DNA of 9,814 nucleotides from Pseudomonadota bacterium (lineage in GTDB: Bacteria; Pseudomonadota; Alphaproteobacteria; Rhizobiales; Methylopilaceae): assembly GCA_023430145.1 (NCBI GenBank), contig JAEZCD010000188.1, forward strand, positions 1-9,814. The letters run 5' to 3'. This document shows, piece after piece, positions 1-7,062 of the stretch. Position 1 is the stretch's first letter; each line of letters opens with the position of its first letter. Both the position numbers and the translations under genes were made by a program. A model generated the notes under the pieces. That model worked only from the letters and a program-made list of their open reading frames with translations. It searched no databases and was not told the DNA's origin.

Positions 1-695
1 GCGCCAAGAAGGTGACGATCGACAAGGACAACACGACCATCGTCGATGGCGCCGGCAAGAAGTCGGACATCAGCGCTCGCGTTGCCCAGATCAAGGCGCA
101 GATCGAGGAGACGACCTCCGACTACGACAAGGAGAAGCTGCAGGAACGGCTGGCGAAGCTTTCCGGCGGCGTGGCCGTGCTGAAGGTCGGCGGCGCCACG
201 GAAGTGGAGGTCAGGGAACGCAAGGATCGCGTCGACGATGCGCTGCACGCCACCCGCGCGGCGGTCGAGGAAGGCATCGTCCCCGGCGGCGGCGTCGCTC
301 TGCTCCGCGCCAAGAAGGCGGTCGAGTCCCTGCACGACGACAATCCGGACATCCAGGCCGGCATCAAGATCGTCGCCCGCGCGCTCGAGGCGCCGATCCG
401 TCAGATCGCCGAGAACTCCGGCGTCGAGGGCTCGATCGTCGTCGGCAAGGTGCTGGAGAACAAGTCTCCCTCGTTCGGCTTCGACGCTCAGAACGAGACC
501 TATGTCGACCTGATCGAGAAGGGCATCGTCGACCCGACCAAGGTCGTCCGCACCGCCCTCCAGGATGCGGCCTCGGTCGCCTCGCTCCTCATCACGACGG
601 AGGCGATGGTCGCCGACGCGCCGAAGAAGGAGAGCGCCGGCGGCGGCGGCATGCCGGGCGGCGGCATGGGCGGCATGGGCGGCATGGACTACTGA
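1..695 (+). CDS. groEL: Chaperonin GroEL (Hsp60), C-terminal part, 5' end outside the window
   Basis: This is the C-terminal ~230 residues of the 60 kDa chaperonin, which forms the ATP-driven double-ring folding chamber with GroES in the cytosol. The reading frame is open from base 3 and runs off the left edge. The GTG at base 12 is internal, because the translation before it (AKKV) already matches GroEL. The fragment aligns by eye with E. coli GroEL from about residue 320 to the end. It holds the end of the apical domain, the intermediate-domain segment DDALHATRAAVEEG containing the Asp equivalent to the ATP-hydrolysis residue D398, the nucleotide-binding GGGVAL, the equatorial DPTKVVRTALQDAASVA segment, and a flexible Gly/Met tail ending GGMDY. 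The terminal Tyr/Phe after GGMD is common in alphaproteobacteria. Nothing looks broken. It is followed by a strong terminator, so it is the last gene of its (presumably groES-groEL) operon. Identification is secure; which paralogue it is, if the genome has several, cannot be told. Confidence 0.98.
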   Translation, partial: AKKVTIDKDNTTIVDGAGKKSDISARVAQIKAQIEETTSDYDKEKLQERLAKLSGGVAVLKVGGATEVEVRERKDRVDDALHATRAAVEEGIVPGGGVALLRAKKAVESLHDDNPDIQAGIKIVARALEAPIRQIAENSGVEGSIVVGKVLENKSPSFGFDAQNETYVDLIEKGIVDPTKVVRTALQDAASVASLLITTEAMVADAPKKESAGGGGMPGGGMGGMGGMDY

Positions 696-725
696 GCCGC
701 CCGCTCAGCCGATCGGACTTTCGCG

Positions 726-757
726 AAGGCCGCCCTCCGGGGCGGCCTTTTTTGTTT
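726..757 (+). terminator. Rho-independent terminator of groEL
   Basis: A perfect 10-bp stem (726-735 pairing with 740-749) closes a TCCG tetraloop and runs into a T tract (748-753, then G and three more T). It lies 31 bases after the groEL stop codon in the same orientation. This is a textbook intrinsic terminator and should insulate the catabolic cluster from groEL transcription. Confidence 0.93.
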
Positions 758-799
758 CTCGTTCCGTCGCGGACGGAGGCCGCCGGTGGCAGGCTCCTT

Positions 800-888
800 C
801 GTCACCCTGCGCGAAAGCGCAGGATCCATATTCTTCCCGCTACCGAATGCGAGAAAGATGGGTCCTGCGGTCGAGCCGCAGGACGACG
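800..888. repeat. Double-hairpin intergenic palindromic element (RIME/MITE-like)
   Basis: Two perfect hairpins lie 38 bases apart. The first is a 7-bp stem with a GAAA tetraloop (806-812/817-823). The second is a 9-bp stem with a 5-base loop (862-870/876-884). The outer flanks are also inverted copies of one another: 800-811 against the reverse complement of 877-888 matches at 10 of 12 positions. The whole unit is therefore a compact ~89-bp element with terminal inverted repeats and no coding capacity. Its build and text resemble the short palindromic elements scattered between genes in Rhizobiales genomes. It lies between the convergent ends of groEL and the LysR gene, a typical site for such elements, and could help terminate the LysR transcript. 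Repetition elsewhere in the genome cannot be shown from this window. Confidence 0.55.
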
Positions 889-954
889 AGGAGTTATCCC
901 CTCCGTCGGCGCGTTCCTCGAGTGCCACCCGCGAGCGCTGGGGGACGACGCCCC

Positions 955-1890
955 TCAAACCGCCTCCCCCCTCTCGAGGTCTGGCCGCTCGAAGTCGGGA
1001 TTCTTCCGGAACGCCTCGTAGAGGAAGTCGGCCAGCACGCGCGTCTTGCGCGGAATATTCTCGCGCCGCGGCAGATAGAGGTGGAACAGGATCGGCGGCG
1101 CCGTGTAGCCGAGCAGCAGCGGCGTCAGGCGCCCGGTCCGCAGCGGGCCGGCGACGAAGGCGCTCGACAGCTGGCCGATGCCGGCGCCTTCCAGCACAGC
1201 CTGCCGCTGCGTATCGGTGTCGTTGGTGGTGATGCATGCCTGCAGGTCGAGCGTCACCATCTGGTCGCCCTGCCGGAAGGTCCACGGCATGATCTTGCCT
1301 GTCCGCGGATGGCGCAGGGCGACGCAGCGGTGCCGGTGGAGATCGTCCATGCGCTGCGGCACGCCCCATTCGGCGAGATAGTCGGGGCTCGCGCAGAGGA
1401 CCAGCTCGGCGGTGCCGATGCGCCGCGTGATCATCGCATCGCTCGGCGTGTAGCCGGAGGCGACGCCGAGGTCGACGCCCTGGTCGACGACGTCGGGCGT
1501 CTCGTTCTGGACGATCAGCTCGATCGAGACGCGCGGATGCTGCTTCAGGAAGGAGGCGAGCAGCGGCACGATGGTGTTTCGGCCGATGGCGAACGGCACC
1601 GCGAGGCGGACCGTGCCGACCACCTCGTCATGCGCCTCGCGCAGCGTGCGCAGCCCCTCGTCGATGAACTGCATGCCCTTGCGGCACTGCTCGAAGAAGC
1701 GCGCGCCCTCCTCGGTGAGGCCGATCTTGCGCGTCGTGCGGTGGAACAGGCGCACGCCGACGAGCTTCTCGAGCTGCTTGATCTGGCCGCTGACCGCCTG
1801 CGGCGTCATGCCGAGGTCGATCGCGGCCTTGCTGAAGCTGCCGAGCTGCGCACAGCGCAGGAAGGTGGGGATGGCACGGAGCTGGGTCAT
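955..1890 (-). CDS. LysR-type transcriptional regulator, CrgA-like
   Basis: A 311-residue LysR-type regulator of normal family length. The N-terminal winged helix-turn-helix spans about residues 4-62. The recognition region is at 18-37 (SFSKAAIDLGMTPQAVSGQI), followed by the typical LEKLVGVRLFHRTTRKIGLTEEG. The effector-binding domain (about 90-300) has the CrgA-like features GTVRLAVP, VDLGVASG and CASPDYLAEWGVP. Such proteins are cytosolic, act as tetramers, and usually activate a divergent operon when a pathway metabolite binds. The ATG at 1890 was chosen because it gives the canonical LysR N-terminus; no clear Shine-Dalgarno precedes it. The gene is divergent from the hydrolase-TTT-molybdoenzyme operon across a 200-bp gap, so it is probably that operon's regulator; this is inferred from position. 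The ligand is unknown. Confidence 0.95.
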   Translation of the reverse strand: MTQLRAIPTFLRCAQLGSFSKAAIDLGMTPQAVSGQIKQLEKLVGVRLFHRTTRKIGLTEEGARFFEQCRKGMQFIDEGLRTLREAHDEVVGTVRLAVPFAIGRNTIVPLLASFLKQHPRVSIELIVQNETPDVVDQGVDLGVASGYTPSDAMITRRIGTAELVLCASPDYLAEWGVPQRMDDLHRHRCVALRHPRTGKIMPWTFRQGDQMVTLDLQACITTNDTDTQRQAVLEGAGIGQLSSAFVAGPLRTGRLTPLLLGYTAPPILFHLYLPRRENIPRKTRVLADFLYEAFRKNPDFERPDLERGEAV

Positions 1891-2090
1891 GGATTGTCAG
1901 CGACAGCTTTAAAGTGAAACAACCACTCGGTCACTTCACGCCCGGGCGAGCCGCCACGAAGCTGTGCCGGCCTTGAGCGCGAGCCCCTGGCTCGGCGCCG
2001 ATGTCTTGCGTTCCGACGACCCTCCACAGGGATGGAGCGGGCGTCGCGCATGCGCAGCCGCGCCGAATAGCGACGACAACGAGGATGGAC
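1891..2090. promoter_or_regulatory. Divergent LysR/operon regulatory region with two dyads
   Basis: This 200-bp gap must hold the promoters of both the LysR gene and the catabolic operon. Two dyads are visible near its LysR end. One is TGTC-N3-GACA at 1895-1905. The other is AAGTGA-N13-TCACTT at 1912-1936, around which GTGAA (1914-1918) and TTCAC (1935-1939) also form an inverted pair. The stretch 1908-1922 is AT-richer than its surroundings. LysR-type proteins normally bind interrupted dyads in just this position, overlapping their own promoter, so these are operator candidates. Neither dyad gives a clean T-N11-A box, and I see no convincing -35/-10 pair. The remainder of the gap (about 1940-2080) shows no recognisable structure. 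Confidence 0.4.
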
Positions 2091-3263
2091 ATGACGGACG
2101 GCTGTGGGACCTGGGTCGAGCATTTTCCCGGCAATCTGCGCTGGAGCAATGCCATGCAGATCGTCAAGGGAATGGCTCCCTACGGCGCCATCGCCATGGC
2201 GGAGGTCGACCTGATCGGCCAGAAGCTGAAGGCCCGCGAGAACGAGGCCGACGTCGACCTCGCCTGGATGCAGGAGTGGAGCCGCGTCGCCGACCGCCTC
2301 GCCGGCATCGCCGACAAGGCGCGCGAGGAGGGCAGGCTCGTCACCGCCGGCCACAATTATCACCGCGCCGCCAACTACTATTACAGCGCCGAGCGCTTCA
2401 TGGAGCCGGGCGAGCACAAGCTCGCCATGTATCGCAAGGCGCTGCGCTGCTGGACGGCGGCCTTCGAGCTGCTCTACCCGCAGATCGAGCGCGTCGAGGT
2501 GCCGTACGAGAACACCTCGCTGCCGGCCTATTTCGTCCGCGCCGAAGGCGTCGACGGCCCGGCGCCGACGATGGTCATGTTCGACGGCATGGACAATGCC
2601 AAGGAGATGAGCGTCGTCTTCGCCGCGCTCGACTTCGCCAAGCGCGGCATCAACACGCTCGCCATCGACGGCCCCGGCCAGTCCGAGGCGCTGCGGCTGC
2701 GCAACATCACGAGCCGGCCGGACTACGAGGTCGCCGGCGCCGCGGCTTACGACTATGTGACTTCACGGCCTGAGGTCGATCCGAAGAAGGTGGCCGTCAT
2801 GGGCTACAGCTTCGGCGGCTATCACGCGCCGCGCATCTGCGGCCAGGACAAGCGCTTCGCCGCCTGCGTCGCCTTCGGCGCCATGCATTGGGACATGCAC
2901 GCCTGGCAGGCCGACATCAAGGCCAAGCTCGCCCGCGACCCGAAGGCGAGTTTTTCCTCGAACTTCCAGTTCCGCTGGGTGATCGGCGCCCCCGACAATG
3001 CGACCGCGCTCGAATGGGCGAAAAGATTCACGCTCGAGGGCATCGCCCAGAAGATCGAATGCCCGGTGCTGATCCTGCACGGCGAGAACGACCGCATCGT
3101 GCCGCTCGAGGCGGCCAAGGTGCTCTACGAGAAGGTCGGCGCCAAGGACAAGGAGCTGCGCATCTTCCTCTTCGAGGAGGGCGGCACCGAGCACGTCCAG
3201 GTCGATCATCGGCAGCTCGGCGTCGACACCATCGCCGACTGGCTGGTGGCCAAGCTGAAGTGA
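2091..3263 (+). CDS. Alpha/beta hydrolase, 2,6-dihydroxypseudooxynicotine hydrolase-like
   Basis: A 390-residue cytosolic serine hydrolase. An N-terminal helical domain (about 1-130, beginning near GNLRWSNAMQIVKGMAPYG) precedes an alpha/beta-hydrolase core. The nucleophile elbow is GYSFGG with Ser240. The acid is probably Asp334 in HGENDRIVPLEAA, and the base His368 in GGTEHVQVDH. The order Ser-Asp-His and the helical N-domain match the DUF1100/FrsA-like group that contains the C-C-cleaving 2,6-dihydroxypseudooxynicotine hydrolase of Arthrobacter nicotine catabolism, though relatives also include esterases. The start is the ATG at 2091, because GAGG at 2081-2084 lies 6 bases upstream. The in-frame ATG at 2085 abuts that GAGG, and the ATG at 2001 would add 30 residues unlike the family. 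It is the first gene of the operon, 61 bp before the binding-protein gene. Family is secure; C-C cleavage as opposed to ester or amide hydrolysis is inferred. Confidence 0.92.
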   Translation: MTDGCGTWVEHFPGNLRWSNAMQIVKGMAPYGAIAMAEVDLIGQKLKARENEADVDLAWMQEWSRVADRLAGIADKAREEGRLVTAGHNYHRAANYYYSAERFMEPGEHKLAMYRKALRCWTAAFELLYPQIERVEVPYENTSLPAYFVRAEGVDGPAPTMVMFDGMDNAKEMSVVFAALDFAKRGINTLAIDGPGQSEALRLRNITSRPDYEVAGAAAYDYVTSRPEVDPKKVAVMGYSFGGYHAPRICGQDKRFAACVAFGAMHWDMHAWQADIKAKLARDPKASFSSNFQFRWVIGAPDNATALEWAKRFTLEGIAQKIECPVLILHGENDRIVPLEAAKVLYEKVGAKDKELRIFLFEEGGTEHVQVDHRQLGVDTIADWLVAKLK

Positions 3264-3314
3264 CCACCCCTTCGCCCACGCCCGCGAGCGCCCCCGTTCG
3301 GTCGGGTCAAATTC

Positions 3315-3321
3315 AAGGAGG
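3315..3321 (+). promoter_or_regulatory. Strong ribosome binding site before the binding-protein gene
   Basis: AAGGAGG is a near-perfect Shine-Dalgarno sequence. It lies only 3 bases before the ATG at 3325 but 9 bases before the in-frame ATG at 3331, so translation may begin at 3331, two codons later than annotated. It is the strongest such site in the operon, fitting the high expression usual for periplasmic binding proteins. Confidence 0.75.
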
Positions 3322-3324
3322 AGC

Positions 3325-4308
3325 ATGACCATGATGCGTACGCTGCTTCGATCGGCCGCCGTCCTCGTCGCGGCGGTCGGCCTCGCCGGCGCCGCCGCCG
3401 CGCAATCCTACCCGGCGCGTCCGATCACGCTCGTGGTCGGCTTCTCGCCCGGCGGCTCGACCGACGCGCTCGCCCGGATGGTCTCCGAGGAGCTCAGCAA
3501 GAGCCTCGGCCAGTCGATCATCATCGAGAACCGCCCCGGCGCGGCGGGCTTCGTCGCCTACAAGCACGTCGCGGGCGCTGCTCCCGACGGCTACACGCTG
3601 CTGTTCTCCGAGAACGCGCTGCCGATCGGCACCGCGCTCAACACCGACCGCAACTTCGATCCCATCAAGTCCTTCGCGCCGGTGGCGATGATCGCCCGCG
3701 CGCCGACCGTGCTCTTGGTCAACAAGGACGTGCCGGCGAGCAACCTCGCCGAAGTGATCGCGCTGTCGAAGGCCAAGCCCGGCTCGCTCAGCTTCGCCTC
3801 CTCGGGCATCGGCTCGGTCTCGCACATGACCTTCGAGGCGTTCCGCGCCGCCGCCGGCATCGACGCGGTGCACGTGCCCTACAAGGGCGGCGGCGATGCG
3901 CTCGCGGCGCTCGCGAGCGGCACCGTGCAGCTCAACCTCACCTCGCCGCACATCTCCAAGCAGATGGTCGACACCGGCAAGGCGAAGGCCGTCGTGACGA
4001 CCGCCGCCGAGCGGCTGCCGGTGATGCCCGACGTGCCGACCATGGCCGAGGCCGGCGTCAAGTCGGACGTGCAGCTCGGCTTCTGGTTCGGCGTCTTCGG
4101 GCCGGCCGGCCTTCCCGCCGACGTGGTCGCCACCTGGAACAAGGCGCTGGCCGAAGTCCTCGCCAAGCCGGAGATGAAGGAGAAGCTCGCCAAATCGAAC
4201 ATCGCCGTCGCCTACGCGGACGACAAGGCGCTCGGCGCGCTGCTCGAGTCCGAGATCAAGAACTGGACGGCCTTCATCGACAAGGCGAACCTGCGCACGC
4301 AGCAGTGA
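3325..4308 (+). CDS. Bug/TctC-family periplasmic substrate-binding protein of a TTT transporter
   Basis: A 327-residue extracytoplasmic solute receptor of the Bug (TctC) family, the usual length. Residues 1-26 are a Sec signal peptide: Arg at 5 and 9, a hydrophobic core, then an AAA cleavage motif before Gln27. The mature protein starts with the family hallmark YPARPITLVVGFSPGGSTD (29-47), in which the GGSTD loop binds carboxylate-type ligands. ENRPGAAG, APDGYTLLF, VPYKGGGDAL and the late GPAGLP segment are further family marks. It would deliver a small organic, typically carboxylated, ligand to the TctBA membrane complex encoded at 7063-9037. The two oxidoreductase genes lie between this gene and its presumed partners. 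Bug genes are often found without tctAB, so a complete set in one operon supports a true transporter. Ligand identity cannot be read from sequence. ATG 3331 is a plausible alternative start from Shine-Dalgarno spacing. Confidence 0.96.
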   Translation: MTMMRTLLRSAAVLVAAVGLAGAAAAQSYPARPITLVVGFSPGGSTDALARMVSEELSKSLGQSIIIENRPGAAGFVAYKHVAGAAPDGYTLLFSENALPIGTALNTDRNFDPIKSFAPVAMIARAPTVLLVNKDVPASNLAEVIALSKAKPGSLSFASSGIGSVSHMTFEAFRAAAGIDAVHVPYKGGGDALAALASGTVQLNLTSPHISKQMVDTGKAKAVVTTAAERLPVMPDVPTMAEAGVKSDVQLGFWFGVFGPAGLPADVVATWNKALAEVLAKPEMKEKLAKSNIAVAYADDKALGALLESEIKNWTAFIDKANLRTQQ

Positions 4309-4348
4309 TGCGTTCGCAGGCCGCCCCGGTTGGGCTAGCCTTGTACTG

Positions 4349-4864
4349 ATGTCGCCTACCGAGCAGAGCAGCAGCGGCGCGGCCGCCGAGCAAGGAACGC
4401 ACGCGTTCATGCTCAACGGCGCGCCGGTGCGGCTCGACTGCGACGGACGAACGCCCCTGCTCCTCGTGCTCCGGAACCATTTCGGCTTGCGAGGCGCCCG
4501 CTTCGGCTGCGGCGAGGAGCAGTGCGGCGCCTGCATGGTGCTGATCGACGGCAGCCCCGCCTTCTCCTGCTCGCGTGAGGTCGAGAGCGTCGCGGGCCGC
4601 GACGTCACCACCATCGAAGGCCTCTGGGAGGCCGCGCCGATGCGCCGCCTGCGCGAAGCTTTCGTCGAGGCGCAGGCCGGGCAGTGCGGCTATTGCCTTT
4701 CCGGCATTCTCGTCTCCTCGGCGGCGCTGCTGGCGAGGAATCCTTCGCCGACGCGGGCCGAGATCGTCGAGGCGCTCGAGCCGCATCTGTGCCGCTGCGG
4801 CGTCCACAACCGCATCCTCCACGCCGTCGGCCGCGCCGGCGCAGCCCTGCGCGCGGGCGGCTGA
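4349..4864 (+). CDS. (2Fe-2S)-binding small subunit of a molybdenum hydroxylase
   Basis: A 171-residue electron-transfer subunit of the xanthine oxidase family. The N-terminal plant-ferredoxin-type cluster is ligated by Cys54, Cys59, Cys62 (GCGEEQCGACMV) and Cys74. The C-terminal four-helix domain carries the second cluster on Cys113 and Cys116 (GQCGYC) and Cys148 and Cys150 (LCRCG). Gln112 is the residue that in this family contacts the molybdenum pyranopterin cofactor. All eight ligands are intact. It passes electrons from the molybdenum site of the next gene's product to an acceptor. It is most like the small subunits of two-subunit enzymes such as isoquinoline 1-oxidoreductase (IorA) or nicotinate dehydrogenase (NicA). 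The ATG at 4349 gives about 17 residues before the conserved HAFMLNG; no good Shine-Dalgarno is visible. It follows the binding-protein gene by 40 bp and ends two bases before the large-subunit ATG, implying translational coupling. Confidence 0.96.
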   Translation: MSPTEQSSSGAAAEQGTHAFMLNGAPVRLDCDGRTPLLLVLRNHFGLRGARFGCGEEQCGACMVLIDGSPAFSCSREVESVAGRDVTTIEGLWEAAPMRRLREAFVEAQAGQCGYCLSGILVSSAALLARNPSPTRAEIVEALEPHLCRCGVHNRILHAVGRAGAALRAGG

Positions 4865-4866
4865 GA

Positions 4867-6987
4867 ATGGCCGCCGCGGCGCTTCCGTCGAGCCTCCTCG
4901 CCAACCCGGTGCTCGGCCGCTGGATCGGCTTCGAGCGGCCGGGCGAGGTGCGCATCGCCACCGGCAAGGTGGAGCTCGGCCAGGGCATCGCGACGACGCT
5001 CGCCCAGATCGCCGCCGAGGAGCTCGACGTCGAGCTTTCGCGCATCCGGCTCGTCTCGGGCGATACGGCGGCCAGTCCCTCCGAGGGCTTCACCTCCGGC
5101 AGCAACTCCACCGAGGTGTCGGGCGGCTCGATCCGCATCGCCTGCGCCGAAGCGCGCGGGCTCATGCTGCGCGCCGTCGCCGAGGCGCTCGGCTGCGACG
5201 CCGGCGACCTCGTCGTCGACGACGGCCGCTTCGTCCGCGGCAACGCCTTCACGGGCCACGACTACTGGTCGGCGGCGCAGACGATCGATTTCGGCCAGCC
5301 GGTGACCGGCGCCTTCGCGGTCAAGCCGGCGCAGAAATACCGGATCGTCGGCAGGAGCGTCGCTCGTTTCGACCTCGAGGCGCGCTTCGGCGGCGGCGCC
5401 TTCATCCACGATCTCGCCCCCGAGGGCATGCTGCATGCCCGCGTGCTGCACCGGCCCTGGCCGGACGCCCGGCTCGCCGGGCTCGATCTCGAGGCGATCG
5501 CCGCCCGCACCGGGGTGCGGACGATGCGCAGCGGCGACCTCGTCGCCTTCGCGTCCGAGGACGAGTTTTGCGTCGTCCGCGCGCTCGAGATCGCCCGTGC
5601 CGCGGCGGTCTGGGAGGGCGGCCGCAAGGCGCCCGAGCGATTCGACACGGCCGATGCGTTGCGGGCGTATACGCCCTCGCGCACCCGCGTGCTCGAGGCC
5701 GGCGCGCCCGGCTCGGCGACGACCGGCGATCGCGTCACCGCCGCCTTCTCGCGCCCCTTCCTGACGCACGGCTCGATCGCCCCCTCCTGCGCGCTCGCCG
5801 AATTCCGGGACGGCCAGCTGACCGTGTGGACGCATTCGCAGGGCGTCTTCACGCTGCGCGACTGGCTCGCCCGCGCGCTCGCCCTCGAGCCGGCCGCCGT
5901 GCACGTCATTCATCATGCCGGCGCCGGCGCCTATGGCCACAACTCCGCCGACGACGCCGCCTTCGACGCCGCCTTCGTCGCGACGCAGCTTCCGGGCCGG
6001 CCGGTGCGGGCGCAATGGACGCGGCAGGACGAGTTCACCGTCGCCCCGATGGGGCCGGCGATGGCGGTGGAGATTCGCGCCGAGCTCGATGCGCGGCAGC
6101 GGCCGCTCGATTGGACGCTCGAGATCTGGAGCCCGCCGCACGGCCAGCGGCCGGGCATGAACGGCCTCGTCAACCTGCTCGGCGCCCGCGCCCTGCCGGA
6201 TGCCGCGCCGGTTCCGGGCGTGCGCGAGGACATTCCGGACGCGATCGGCGGCGGCGCCACTCGCAACGCGGTGGCGCTGTACGACCTTCCGCACCAGCAC
6301 ATCGTCCATCATGTGCTCGACGACGTGCCGGCACGCTCCTCGACCCTGCGCGCGCTTGGCTCGCATCTCAACACCATCGCCATCGAGTCGATGATCGACG
6401 AGCTCGCCGAACGGGCGGGCGCCGACCCGGTCGACTATCGCCTCGCGCTCACCGCCGATCCGCGCATGGCCGCGGTGATCCGGCATGCGGCGGCGATGGG
6501 CGGCTGGGCGGCCGACCAGCCGGTCGGGGAAGGAAGGGCGAAGGGGCTCGCCTTCGGCCGCTACAAGAACAAGGCCGCCTATGTCGCCGTCGTCGCCGAG
6601 GTGCTGGTCGAGGAGGCGGTGCGGGTCGAGCGCGCCTGGTGCGCGGTCGATGCCGGGCTCGTGATCAACCCCGGCAACGCGGCGAGCCAGATCGAGGGCG
6701 GCCTCGTCCAGGCGGCCAGCTGGACGCTGAAGGAAGAGATCCGCTTCGAGGGCGGCGTCGTCGCCACGCGCTCCTGGGCGGATTATCCGATCCTGCGCTT
6801 CTCCGAGGTGCCGGAGATCGCGGTCGAGTTCGTCGGCGATGTCGAGCAGCCGACGCTCGGGATCGGCGAGGCCTCGATCGGCCCGGCCGCGGCGGCGATC
6901 GTCAATGCCGTGGCACGGGCGCTCGGCTTCCGGATTCGCGCGCTGCCGATCACCCGCGAGCGACTGATGGCCGCAATGCTCGCCTGA
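4867..6987 (+). CDS. Molybdopterin-binding large subunit of a molybdenum hydroxylase (NicB/IorB-like)
   Basis: A 706-residue catalytic subunit of the xanthine dehydrogenase/aldehyde oxidase superfamily. The order is that of the IorB/NicB branch: a cofactor-binding segment first (TGKVELGQG, GQG at 38-40; TSGSNSTEVSGG), then the a/b hammerhead region (from about KPAQKYRIVGRSVARFDLE to HARVLHRP), then the main cofactor domains. Visible motifs are GAGAYGHN (Tyr356-Asn359), RALGS (from 495), NPGNAASQIEGG, and the active-site Glu668 in GIGEASIGPAAAAI. No twin-arginine signal is seen, so it should be cytosolic. NicB of Pseudomonas carries C-terminal cytochrome c domains; this protein ends at the usual molybdenum-domain terminus and has no CxxCH. 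Translation starts at the ATG at 4867, two bases after the small-subunit stop. Typical reactions are hydroxylation beside a ring nitrogen or oxidation of an aldehyde; the substrate is unknown. Confidence 0.95.
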   Translation: MAAAALPSSLLANPVLGRWIGFERPGEVRIATGKVELGQGIATTLAQIAAEELDVELSRIRLVSGDTAASPSEGFTSGSNSTEVSGGSIRIACAEARGLMLRAVAEALGCDAGDLVVDDGRFVRGNAFTGHDYWSAAQTIDFGQPVTGAFAVKPAQKYRIVGRSVARFDLEARFGGGAFIHDLAPEGMLHARVLHRPWPDARLAGLDLEAIAARTGVRTMRSGDLVAFASEDEFCVVRALEIARAAAVWEGGRKAPERFDTADALRAYTPSRTRVLEAGAPGSATTGDRVTAAFSRPFLTHGSIAPSCALAEFRDGQLTVWTHSQGVFTLRDWLARALALEPAAVHVIHHAGAGAYGHNSADDAAFDAAFVATQLPGRPVRAQWTRQDEFTVAPMGPAMAVEIRAELDARQRPLDWTLEIWSPPHGQRPGMNGLVNLLGARALPDAAPVPGVREDIPDAIGGGATRNAVALYDLPHQHIVHHVLDDVPARSSTLRALGSHLNTIAIESMIDELAERAGADPVDYRLALTADPRMAAVIRHAAAMGGWAADQPVGEGRAKGLAFGRYKNKAAYVAVVAEVLVEEAVRVERAWCAVDAGLVINPGNAASQIEGGLVQAASWTLKEEIRFEGGVVATRSWADYPILRFSEVPEIAVEFVGDVEQPTLGIGEASIGPAAAAIVNAVARALGFRIRALPITRERLMAAMLA

Positions 6988-7062
6988 TGCATGAATTGCA
7001 TTGCCCTCGGCGGCGAGGCGAGCGAGGCTTGCCGTTCATGCGAGATGGACGGACGGGATTTC

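Noticed and set aside
565..1917. 450-codon plus-strand frame spanning the groEL end, terminator and the LysR gene
   Set aside because: It crosses a strong terminator and lies antisense to a clear LysR protein; its composition is that of a shadow frame.
2001..2090. Upstream ATG at 2001 as the start of the hydrolase
   Set aside because: The extra 30 residues do not resemble the family N-terminus and no ribosome site precedes it, whereas GAGG lies 6 bases before the ATG at 2091.
3313..4614. 433-codon minus-strand frame opposite the binding-protein gene
   Set aside because: It is antisense to a signal-peptide-bearing Bug protein, is Arg/Gly/His-rich and has no family features.
4684..4866. Upstream extension of the molybdenum large subunit frame to 4684
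   Set aside because: It would overlap most of the C-terminal half of the small-subunit gene and gives Arg-rich text. The ATG at 4867 directly after the small-subunit stop fits the family start.
4690..6486. 598-codon open frame on the minus strand opposite the molybdenum large subunit
   Set aside because: Its product is Arg/Gly/Ala/Asp-rich low-complexity text with no recognisable motif, while the plus strand carries a clear family protein. Long shadow frames are expected in GC-rich DNA.
6991..7062. ATG at 6991 as the tctB start
   Set aside because: It adds 24 Cys/Gly/Glu-containing residues not typical of TctB; the ATG at 7063 sits just before the first membrane helix.
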